6,306 nt of DNA from an uncultured Clostridium sp. GTDB lineage: Bacteria > Bacillota > Clostridia > Christensenellales > Pumilibacteraceae. Position 1 is the first letter of the stretch. Each line of letters opens with the position of its first letter. The notes below the pieces were generated by a model. That model worked only from the letters and a program-made list of their open reading frames with translations, was not told the origin of the DNA and searched no databases. The position numbers were made by a program, and so were the translations under genes. This document shows, one piece after another, positions 1 through 5,793 of this stretch. The stretch lies in the NCBI GenBank assembly GCA_900555125.1, contig USKH01000073.1, forward strand, positions 1-6,306, read 5' to 3'.

Positions 1-30
1 TTCGCCGGGAATATTGTTTCCAAACCACAT
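1..30 (-). CDS. 5' end of an unidentified gene (first 10 codons only)
   Basis: On the minus strand an ATG at 30–28 opens a frame reading MWFGNNIPGE before the window ends. It is preceded by GGGGAGG, a near-perfect Shine-Dalgarno sequence, nine bases upstream of the ATG. This, together with the terminator-like hairpin between it and era, suggests a separate gene in the same direction. Ten residues are too few to name a family. The start does not resemble RecO, which follows era in many Firmicutes. Inference only: a real start because of the ribosome binding site; function unknown. Confidence 0.4.
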   Translation of the reverse strand, partial: MWFGNNIPGE

Positions 31-69
31 ATATTTTTGCCTCCCCGCATTTATTATGCGAAATCGGGC

Positions 70-116
70 AAAAAATAACACGAGGAAATTTTTGCATATG
101 CCCGGAAAACTCCTCG
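70..116 (-). terminator. Probable Rho-independent terminator after era
   Basis: On the minus strand CGAGGA (116–111) can pair with TCCTCG (86–81), extended by a G·U pair. The interior holds TTTT/AAAA arms and the palindrome GCATATGC. The hairpin is followed by TGTTA and then a run of six T (75–70). It lies about 35 bases past the era stop. The U-run is separated from the stem by five bases, so it is weaker than the one after groL, but its position at the end of the gene block fits. Confidence 0.5.
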
Positions 117-149
117 GCAAATAAGCTTTATTATTAAAAATGCACGCTT

Positions 150-1064
150 TTACAGATTTTTCTTTGCATTGTAGCCTATATCGTTCATTGCCGCAGGGTC
201 ATTGCGCCAATCTTTACGCACTTTGACAAACACTTCCATATACACGGTTGCGTCCAGCATTTTTTCGATGTCGTGGCGAGCGCGCTCGGCAATCATCTTG
301 ATTTTTTCACCGCCGTCGCCGATTACTATGGGCTTGTGCGAATCCTTTTCCACTACTATGTCCGCCATAATATGCGCCACGCCCTTTTCGTCATACTTCA
401 TATCCTGAATATAAACGCCTATGCCGTGCGGAATTTCGTCGTTGAGAAGCATAAGGGCCTTTTCACGCAGAATTTCGCAGATCATATAACGTTCGCTCTT
501 ATCCGAAACCTCGTCCTCGGGATACATAAGTTCACCCTCGGGCAGATAACTTACAAGCAGTTTTTTCAGTTCGTCTATATTTTTGCCGCGCTTTGCCGAA
601 ACGGGAACAATTTCTTTTACCGCGCGTCTGCCCTCTGCCGGCTGAGTAAGATAATTAAGGTCGGCTAAAACCGGATATATTTTATCAAAACCGCACAAAT
701 CGGTTTTATTAAGCACCAGAAAAACAGGCGTTTTAGTCTTTAAATATTTTTCCACGAATTGCTTGTCGCGCTCGGTAATTTTCTTGCCGAGGTCGAGTAC
801 GATGACTATTACGTCCACGCCGCCCAGCGACGACTTGACGCACTTTTCCATGTATTCGCCCAGCTTGCTTTTTGCCTCGTGAATGCCCGGCGTATCGACG
901 AAAACCATCTGATAGTCGTTTTCGGTGAGTATGCCCAGTATTCTGTCGCGCGTGGTCTGCGCCTTGGGCGACACTATGGAAACTTTCTGACCCACGAGTG
1001 CGTTTATAAGACTCGATTTGCCTACGTTGGGTTTTCCTATAATACTTACGAATCCCGATTTCAT
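150..1064 (-). CDS. era: GTPase Era, 30S ribosomal subunit assembly factor
   Basis: Era is a cytoplasmic, membrane-associating GTPase that binds the 3' end of 16S rRNA and helps mature the 30S subunit. The 304-residue product has the family's normal length. All GTPase motifs are visible: G1 GKPNVGKS (10–17), the G2 threonines in QTTRDRILGI (36–45), G3 DTPG (57–60), G4 NKTD (119–122) and G5 SAK (156–158). The C-terminal KH domain follows, introduced by the Era signature around REKALMLLNDEIPHG (200–214), with its GxxG loop read as GDGG (249–252). The protein ends in the usual WR-containing tail. The ATG at 1064 overlaps the ybeY stop (ATGA), with AGGA eight bases upstream, so translation is probably coupled to ybeY. 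It is the last gene of the block. The aspartate in the GxxG loop is less common than lysine in Firmicutes but occurs elsewhere in the family. Identity is secure. Confidence 0.98.
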   Translation of the reverse strand: MKSGFVSIIGKPNVGKSSLINALVGQKVSIVSPKAQTTRDRILGILTENDYQMVFVDTPGIHEAKSKLGEYMEKCVKSSLGGVDVIVIVLDLGKKITERDKQFVEKYLKTKTPVFLVLNKTDLCGFDKIYPVLADLNYLTQPAEGRRAVKEIVPVSAKRGKNIDELKKLLVSYLPEGELMYPEDEVSDKSERYMICEILREKALMLLNDEIPHGIGVYIQDMKYDEKGVAHIMADIVVEKDSHKPIVIGDGGEKIKMIAERARHDIEKMLDATVYMEVFVKVRKDWRNDPAAMNDIGYNAKKNL

Positions 1065-1525
1065 TTAAGTAATCCTGCCTTTGCCATAATTTGGTTTTCT
1101 TTTGCGTGCATAACGTCGTACTGTTCTTCGGTGACGTGGTCATATCCGAACAAGTGCAAAAGAGAATGCGTAAAAGCGCGGTAAACGTCGGAAATATACA
1201 CCGTTTTGTCTTCCTCGGCTGCCTTTTTTATGTATTCGCGGCATATCGCCATACATCCGAGCGGCACTGCGTTAAGACTGTAATCGTAATCCTCGGGGTA
1301 ATGCGACTCGTCCATCGGCATCGACGCGTCGTCAAGAAACGGGTAGCTTAACACGTCCGTCGTCTTATCCACGCCGCGGGTGCGCATATTAAGCTCGTGA
1401 ATGCTCTCTTCCGAAACAAAATCCACGTCCACAACCGCCGTTCCGGCAACGCCTAAAATATCGTTTGCGGCTGCGGCAAGTTTATCGAAATTTTTTTTAT
1501 TGTAACGCGAACGGACTTTTATCAT
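1061..1525 (-). CDS. ybeY: Endoribonuclease YbeY (rRNA maturation factor)
   Basis: YbeY is a small zinc-dependent endoribonuclease involved in processing the 16S rRNA 3' end and in ribosome quality control. The 154-residue product is of normal size. The metal site is seen as HSLLHLFGYDH (120–130), giving the three ligands H120, H124 and H130 in the family's H-x3-H-x5-H spacing. The upstream conserved block TTDVLSYPF (55–63) and the preceding Arg50 also match. Two small departures stand out: the usual HG at the start of the metal motif is HS, and the usual LGDI strand is LGCM (89–92). The ATG at 1525 overlaps the stop of the upstream HD gene (ATGA) and has a strong Shine-Dalgarno GGAAGGAG ten bases before it. 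It overlaps era downstream in the same way. Physical coupling to era, which acts on the same rRNA end, fits its role. Confidence 0.96.
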   Translation of the reverse strand: MIKVRSRYNKKNFDKLAAAANDILGVAGTAVVDVDFVSEESIHELNMRTRGVDKTTDVLSYPFLDDASMPMDESHYPEDYDYSLNAVPLGCMAICREYIKKAAEEDKTVYISDVYRAFTHSLLHLFGYDHVTEEQYDVMHAKENQIMAKAGLLK

Positions 1526-2973
1526 TTTTCCGAATCTCCTTCCGGATACCGTACGCGCGAGTGAACCAGTCCGCCGTACGCGCTTTTTATGGTATCTTTG
1601 ATTATATCGAGGTCTTTAAGCGTGATGTCGCACTCGTCAAACTGATGAAAATCTATTCTGTCGCGTATAATGCTCGTAACCAGCTTGTCCACCTGCTCGG
1701 CAGTGGGCTTTCCCATCGAACGGATTGCCGCTTCGGAGGCGTCGCATATCATGATGATAGCCGCGATTTTGGTGCGCGGAGTAAGCCCTTTATAACAATA
1801 ATCTTTTATATCGACGTCGCTGTCGGTAAGCTGTTTTGCCTTATTGTAGAACACTATCATCGGCAGCGTACCGTGGTGCTGAATGCACACCTGGCATATT
1901 TCGTCGGGAATTTTGTACTGTTTGCACAGCTCATAGCCGTACGTCGTGTGCTTTCTGAGTATGTCCGCGGACACTTCGGGAAGCATATTATCGTGCGGAT
2001 TTTCGCCCGTCGCCTGATTTTCGCTGAAATACATGGGTCCGGTAAGTTTACCTATGTCATGGTAATATGCGCACGCCTTGGTAAGCAATGCGTTTTCGCC
2101 TATAGCCACCGCGCATACCTCGGCAAGCGAGGCTACGGACAGACAGTGATTGAATGTGCCGGGTGCCTCGGCAATAAGGCGGCGAAGCAGCGGCGCGCTG
2201 TGATCGGTAATTTCTCGCAATTTTGCACTGGTCAGCAGTCCGAATATCGACTCGAACACAGGTTGAATGGCAATAGCTATTATTATCTGTCCGAAGTTAA
2301 TTATGCACAGCACCAGAAAGGACGACATAAAGTCAAATCCATGCCCCATTACAGACACGAGATACATTATTTCCACGTTGATGACGCTTAAAATAAAACT
2401 ACGCAAAAAGAACGAAATACGCGTGGTCGCGCCCGAAAGATAATACGTCAGCATCGAACCCGCCAGAAGTCCGAATCCGAGAATAAGCGTAAAATCGGAC
2501 AATCCGTACGGGCTGTCGTTTATGCTATGCTCGAAATTGACTGTTACGAACACCAACAGATTGACAATTATGTTACTGACCAGCGCGTCGCGCTTGTCCA
2601 CGATGGTTACAAGCAAAAATGCCGTGAAAATTACCGGCATATAGTAAGGATTAAGCAGTTCTATCCACAGGCACAACACATACCCCAGCAAAATCGCCGC
2701 GTTCATAGCGAAAAACTTGCGAAGAGTCATGTCAACGTGCCAGCCGCTCATATAGCCGTACACTATAAACGTGACGAATATTCCGAACATTACGGCTGCG
2801 CATTTGATAAAGACTGCCGCATTATCCATTTTATCGTCCGATCCGGCAACGGCAAATATCTTGATAGCCGCCATACAGAGCATAATAATATACGAAACCA
2901 GCAGCGTAATAATCATGCAGGTCATTCGTTTTTTCTGCGACATGGCTTTTTTAACAACCGATTCAGTCTGCAT
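1522..2973 (-). CDS. PgpH/YqfF-type membrane HD phosphodiesterase (c-di-AMP family), lacking the extracellular HDED domain
   Basis: The family cleaves the second messenger c-di-AMP in the cytoplasm through a membrane-anchored HD domain. This product has 483 residues; typical members have about 700. I see roughly eight hydrophobic segments (about 19–43, 54–74, 87–106, 111–125, 132–147, 159–181, 187–211, 215–241), then the HD domain. The link PLLRRLIAEAPGTF (261–274) is characteristic. The metal ligands are all present: H276, H305-D306 in YYHDIGK, H342, H366-H367 in QHHGT and D411. ENQ (318–320) and NPHD are also conserved. Between the first two membrane segments only about ten residues remain where relatives carry a 7TMR-HDED domain of over 200. 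I chose ATG 2973 because GGGGGAAG lies six bases upstream; an in-frame ATG at 2991 would add six residues. The gene overlaps phoH by 11 bases and ybeY by ATGA. The catalytic family is secure; c-di-AMP as substrate is inferred. Confidence 0.9.
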   Translation of the reverse strand: MQTESVVKKAMSQKKRMTCMIITLLVSYIIMLCMAAIKIFAVAGSDDKMDNAAVFIKCAAVMFGIFVTFIVYGYMSGWHVDMTLRKFFAMNAAILLGYVLCLWIELLNPYYMPVIFTAFLLVTIVDKRDALVSNIIVNLLVFVTVNFEHSINDSPYGLSDFTLILGFGLLAGSMLTYYLSGATTRISFFLRSFILSVINVEIMYLVSVMGHGFDFMSSFLVLCIINFGQIIIAIAIQPVFESIFGLLTSAKLREITDHSAPLLRRLIAEAPGTFNHCLSVASLAEVCAVAIGENALLTKACAYYHDIGKLTGPMYFSENQATGENPHDNMLPEVSADILRKHTTYGYELCKQYKIPDEICQVCIQHHGTLPMIVFYNKAKQLTDSDVDIKDYCYKGLTPRTKIAAIIMICDASEAAIRSMGKPTAEQVDKLVTSIIRDRIDFHQFDECDITLKDLDIIKDTIKSAYGGLVHSRVRYPEGDSEK

Positions 2974-3952
2974 TCTTTTCTTCCCCCGCATCCGTCAAAG
3001 CCTGTTTTTCTTCCTTTTCGTGTTTATCGTACGCATTTACTATTATGCGCACAAGCCTGTTGCGAACGACATCGCGCCCGGTAAGTCTGCATACTCCTAT
3101 TTCTTCTATACCGTCCAGAACGTCAAGTGCGGTTAAAAGTCCGCGTTTTACGTTTTTCGGCAAATCGCTTTGACCGGGATCTCCGTTAACAACTACGCGA
3201 CTGCCTTCGCCCATACGGGTAAGAAACATCTTCATTTGCTCTTCGGTCGTATTCTGCGCCTCGTCGAGGATGACAAACGCCTTTGAAAGCGTTCTGCCGC
3301 GCATGTACGCAAGCGGAGCGATTTCGATTACTCCGCGCTCTATAAGTCTGTCGTAAGTATCGCCGAACATAACTTCCAGCGCGTCATACAGCGGACGAAG
3401 ATAAGGATCTACTTTATCCTGCAAATCGCCGGGCAGAAAGCCCAGTTTTTCGCCCACTTCTATAGCAGGTCGGGTGAGAATTATCTTTTCGACATTACCC
3501 GCCTTGTATTCTTTTGCGGCGAGAGCGACCGCAAGAAAAGTTTTGCCCGTACCGGCAGGTCCCACTCCGAACGTCAGAGCTTTTTTGCAGATAGTCTTTA
3601 CATAATGTCGCTGCCCCACCGTCTTGCATCGTATAGCCTCGCCCTTTGCGGTAAAAGCAACCGCTTCCGTAGACAGCTCGATAATGTCGTCGCTTCTCCC
3701 TTCTATTGCAAGAGGAATGCTGGCTTCTATTTTTTCTTCGTTTACGGGATAACCCATTCCGATAAGGCGCAACAAACTTTCGTACAGACAAAGAGCAGCC
3801 GCTTCGCATTCTTCGTTTTCGCCCGATATTACAAGCTTGCCGTCCTCCGCTCGCAGTCGCACGTGCATTGCGTCTTCAACAAGCTTTGCGCTCCTGTCGA
3901 ACGGTCCGAACAGTTTAATAATATTCTGATGTGATATTTCAAGACTTTTCAT
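2963..3952 (-). CDS. phoH: PhoH family ATPase (PhoH-like/PhoL)
   Basis: PhoH-like proteins are cytoplasmic P-loop ATPases of the superfamily 1 helicase type. Their exact role is unsettled, but a link to RNA metabolism is inferred from constant linkage to ybeY. The 329-residue product has the family's usual length. An N-terminal KH-like region (about 1–100) precedes the ATPase domain. Walker A is GPAGTGKT (131–138), followed by the diagnostic RPAIEVGEKLGFLPGD (161–176), the Walker B strand VILDEAQN (227–234), and a sensor-like motif NGDPGQSDLP (256–265), where relatives more often have TQIDLP. The final conserved block DVVRNRLVRIIVNAYD spans 294–309, and a charged tail ends the protein. The only nearby start is ATG 3952; its best Shine-Dalgarno-like stretch, AAAAGGA, lies about 16 bases away, which is unusually far. 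The 38-base gap from yqfD may hold a weak vegetative promoter. Confidence 0.95.
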   Translation of the reverse strand: MKSLEISHQNIIKLFGPFDRSAKLVEDAMHVRLRAEDGKLVISGENEECEAAALCLYESLLRLIGMGYPVNEEKIEASIPLAIEGRSDDIIELSTEAVAFTAKGEAIRCKTVGQRHYVKTICKKALTFGVGPAGTGKTFLAVALAAKEYKAGNVEKIILTRPAIEVGEKLGFLPGDLQDKVDPYLRPLYDALEVMFGDTYDRLIERGVIEIAPLAYMRGRTLSKAFVILDEAQNTTEEQMKMFLTRMGEGSRVVVNGDPGQSDLPKNVKRGLLTALDVLDGIEEIGVCRLTGRDVVRNRLVRIIVNAYDKHEKEEKQALTDAGEEKNAD

Positions 3953-3990
3953 TGCTTTTTGTTTTTTATCCTTTTCAAAGACTTAATATT

Positions 3991-5091
3991 TCACGCGATT
4001 TTTCTTTCCGTCACTATGTGAACGGTAACTTTTTTTACTCCGCCGCCAAGTTCGGTTATCACGGTTTTTCTTTCGATTTCGCTTCCGAAAACGCTTTGCC
4101 GCAGCTTATCGTACATTTTTTCCGCTTCGCGCTCGCAGTCGGTCGTCGTTTCCGTAAAAATCACTTCGCGAAACGTAACTACGTTGTACGAAAGCGGCAA
4201 AAATATTCCCGTCGCAGCGCATTCGCGTTGCTCGTCGTAACGATTAAAACCGCACTTCGGATTGTAAGCTCTGCCGCAAAGCGTAAGCAGCGCCCGTTTC
4301 TCCACTCTTCCGGTATACTTTTTTTCCACCGTTTTTTCAGGGTAAACCGCGCCGAGAGTGTAAACCGTTCTGCCCCATGCTTCGCCGTCGGGAATTACTT
4401 TACCTACGACGGTCTGCCCGTCCGAAGAATAAATATCCCCTGAAATTATCGGCTCGCCTTTTTTTATCGCGTCGCCGATTTTCTTCAGAGCAGTGCCTTT
4501 GCGAACGTTTAGCCGGGTGATTATAGCGTCGCAATCCGAAACTATCTCGGTTTTTTCGGTTCTGTCGCCCGGAGGCGAAGAACTCACCGCGCGGATTACG
4601 AGTGCATTGCCGCAAACGTGCACCGAACAGGCGGCGACGCAGTTTAGTTCCAGCACTTTTTTCTCGACGTCCGAAACCGACACAGCCTGACGGAATACGG
4701 GAAATTTCATACAATCGGAAACGGCGGAAACAACTTCTTTTGTGTCGATTTCGCCCACGCATTCCACTTTTACAAAGGTTACCAGCCTCGAAAAAACGGC
4801 GATAAACGCTATGCAAACGGCAATCCCTGCAAAAAGTCCCGATCGCAGCCACGCACTTTTCAGCAGCGAAAAGACTGTAGTATCCCACACTACCGAATAA
4901 TTATAGCATAAATTTTTCAGAATTGCAAAAGTTTTAGCCTTATCGCACGCCTTTATGGTAAATTTTACCGACCCGGAAGCGCAAAACCGCACTTTTTCCA
5001 GCCGGATTGCTTGCCTGTACAGTGCGCGCACGCATCGCATTCCGCCGCATTCAACCGCTATTCTTATTTTGTTTATTTTCATGTTCCGCAC
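3991..5091 (-). CDS. yqfD: Sporulation protein YqfD
   Basis: YqfD is a membrane protein of unknown biochemical activity that belongs to the mother-cell sporulation programme in Bacillus. The product has 366 residues, slightly shorter than B. subtilis YqfD. An N-terminal cytoplasmic region (1–82) precedes a single membrane span at about 85–104. The extracytoplasmic part begins with a POTRA-like stretch (about 106–168). It continues with the most family-like segment, SDCDAIITRLNVRKGT (185–200) then GDAIKKGEPIISGD (206–219), which resembles a biotinyl/lipoyl-like fold, and GKVIPDGEAWGRTVY (230–244). The sequence is divergent and cysteine-rich (14 Cys). The start is uncertain: GTG 5091 has GGGAG only four bases away, while ATG 5082 gives MKINKIR, closer to how relatives begin. 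It follows the yqfC remnant by 37 bases, the usual gene pair. The yqfD frame itself is intact. Confidence 0.87.
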   Translation of the reverse strand: MRNMKINKIRIAVECGGMRCVRALYRQAIRLEKVRFCASGSVKFTIKACDKAKTFAILKNLCYNYSVVWDTTVFSLLKSAWLRSGLFAGIAVCIAFIAVFSRLVTFVKVECVGEIDTKEVVSAVSDCMKFPVFRQAVSVSDVEKKVLELNCVAACSVHVCGNALVIRAVSSSPPGDRTEKTEIVSDCDAIITRLNVRKGTALKKIGDAIKKGEPIISGDIYSSDGQTVVGKVIPDGEAWGRTVYTLGAVYPEKTVEKKYTGRVEKRALLTLCGRAYNPKCGFNRYDEQRECAATGIFLPLSYNVVTFREVIFTETTTDCEREAEKMYDKLRQSVFGSEIERKTVITELGGGVKKVTVHIVTERKIA

Positions 5092-5128
5092 GCCGCTCCC
5101 GTCCGTAAAAATCCGTTTTGCCGATTTT

Positions 5129-5481
5129 TTATTTAGTATGTTCTTGTCGTCGCGCTTTTTCTTGCGGTTTCTCGCCCGGTTTCCCCGAATGTACGGCGTT
5201 TATGTCACCCGTAACGCTTACCGACGTAATTTTGCCTTCGATAAGGCAGGTCCCTTCGGTCAGCACGCTTATTCCGAGATCGCGCCCTTCCGCGACTATG
5301 CTCCGTCGGTGGTCATTATCACCGTGTCACCTCTTTTTAAAAGAGTTTGCCGTCGGTAGGGTTTAATTTTTCCGCTGCCTCCTAACGGCAAGCTGTCGCC
5401 GCCGTAATTTATAATCTGATACCCGAACGGCTCGCTTATATCGCGCTTTACGCTTTTCAGTGCTTCCAGAACAAAACTCAT
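5129..5481 (-). pseudogene. yqfC: YqfC/YabP-family sporulation protein, interrupted by an apparent one-base frameshift
   Basis: The first part starts at ATG 5481, with GCGGAG nine bases upstream, and reads 61 residues to a TAG at 5298–5296; it ends RGDTVIMTTDGA. The second part, in the next frame, reads IVAEGRDLGISVLTEG then TCLIEGKITSVSV and stops with TAA at 5131–5129. It has no start codon of its own near the junction. Joined, they give a protein of about 117 residues with the YabP/YqfC pattern: a G-x-L strand, then I-x-x-x-G-x-x-L-x-I, then L-I-E-G-K-I. The last 25 or so residues are a charged tail beyond the usual family length of about 93. One extra A near 5302 (GGAAGC instead of GGAGC) would restore a perfect TDGSIVAEG reading. 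Position directly before yqfD is the standard place for yqfC. It may be a true pseudogene or a sequencing/assembly error. Family assignment rests on pattern and position. Confidence 0.72.
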
Positions 5482-5715
5482 ATTCAAAAACTCCGCCCGC
5501 AATTTGCGCACTATATTTTATGCCCCGCCCCTTGCACGTATTCCGTCCGTCCATGCAAAAAACCTTTCGATACGCTCTTTTGGAAAAACTCCGATATTTC
5601 TCCGCCATTCTGTCCGCATTAACAAACGCCTCCCATTCCCCACAATGCTATACGTCGGAATAAACCGTATTCGCCCTCCTTTCTCCACGCATTTTCCCAA
5701 AAACGCATTTAAAAT
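5482..5715. other. Spacer between groL terminator and yqfC; no convincing gene
   Basis: The stretch holds the putative sigma-E promoter at its yqfC end. The rest shows no recognisable protein or RNA. Two purine-rich Shine-Dalgarno-like sequences occur on the minus strand: AAAGGAGGG (5682–5674), with no ATG, GTG or TTG at a useful distance, and GGGAGG (about 5634–5629), followed by an ATG at 5619 that opens a 33-codon frame ending at 5518. That frame is rich in arginine and aromatic residues, resembles nothing I know and runs through the candidate promoter, so I do not call it a gene. The usual upstream neighbours rpsU and yqeY are not here. Confidence 0.6.
5515..5543 (-). promoter_or_regulatory. 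Candidate sigma-E (mother-cell) promoter for yqfC-yqfD
   Basis: On the minus strand GAATACG (5543–5537) and CATAAAAT (5522–5515) are separated by 14 bases. The Bacillus sigma-E consensus is about KMATATT, 14–15 bases, CATACAnT. The upstream element matches five of seven positions and the downstream element six of seven fixed positions. Transcription would begin near 5508, about 26 bases before the yqfC ATG at 5481 and upstream of its Shine-Dalgarno. This placement also argues against the GTG at 5511 as the yqfC start. yqfC/yqfD are known sigma-E targets in B. subtilis, so the match has independent support. A promoter called by eye remains tentative. Confidence 0.45.
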
Positions 5716-5763
5716 AAAAAAAACGCTTTACCGGAAAAATCTTTCGACCTTTCCGATAAAGCG
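5716..5763 (-). terminator. Strong Rho-independent terminator of groL
   Basis: The minus strand carries CGCTTTATCGGAAA (5763–5750) pairing with TTTCCGGTAAAGCG (5737–5724): 14 pairs with a single G·U. The interior GGTC-GAAA-GATT can add four more pairs closed by a GAAA tetraloop. Eight T follow immediately (5723–5716). It begins 31 bases after the groL stop. The opposite strand has no T-run after the hairpin, so it acts in one direction only and separates groL from the yqfC block. Confidence 0.93.
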
Positions 5764-5793
5764 CAATTTGCTTTTGGTCTCGGATAAACTAAA

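Noticed and set aside
46..60. Small hairpin CGCAT-TTATT-ATGCG
   Set aside because: Only five pairs, no T-run on either side, and it sits just before the Shine-Dalgarno of the next gene; too weak to call as a regulatory structure.
1465..2391. Long open frame of 308 codons on the plus strand
   Set aside because: It is antisense to the HD phosphodiesterase gene and the start of ybeY, has no recognisable domain, and its composition is what the reverse of a real coding frame gives.
3931..4443. Plus-strand frame of 170 codons opposite yqfD
   Set aside because: Antisense to a gene with family-level similarity; rich in Phe, Arg and Ser runs typical of a shadow frame and without a ribosome binding site.
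5331..5345. Near-perfect palindrome CTCTTTTTAAAAGAG
   Set aside because: Lies inside the yqfC coding region, has a one-base centre that cannot form a proper hairpin loop, and has no U-run; probably chance in A/T-rich codons.
5296..5511. Reading the 71-codon frame as the end of a SpoIIE/PP2C-type phosphatase because of its RGDTVIMTTDG ending
   Set aside because: The PP2C-like phrase is short, no other phosphatase motif lies upstream, and the downstream sequence in the shifted frame matches YqfC directly before yqfD.
5518..5619. 33-codon frame on the minus strand with GGGAGG nine bases before its ATG
   Set aside because: Product unlike any known family, and the frame runs through the candidate sigma-E promoter with its stop inside the -10 element. 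Kept only as a note in the spacer entry.
5643..5669. A second sigma-E-like pair, GAATACG with TATAGCAT 13 bases apart
   Set aside because: The downstream element matches only four of seven fixed positions and would give a leader of about 160 bases; the pair at 5543–5515 is better placed and better matched.
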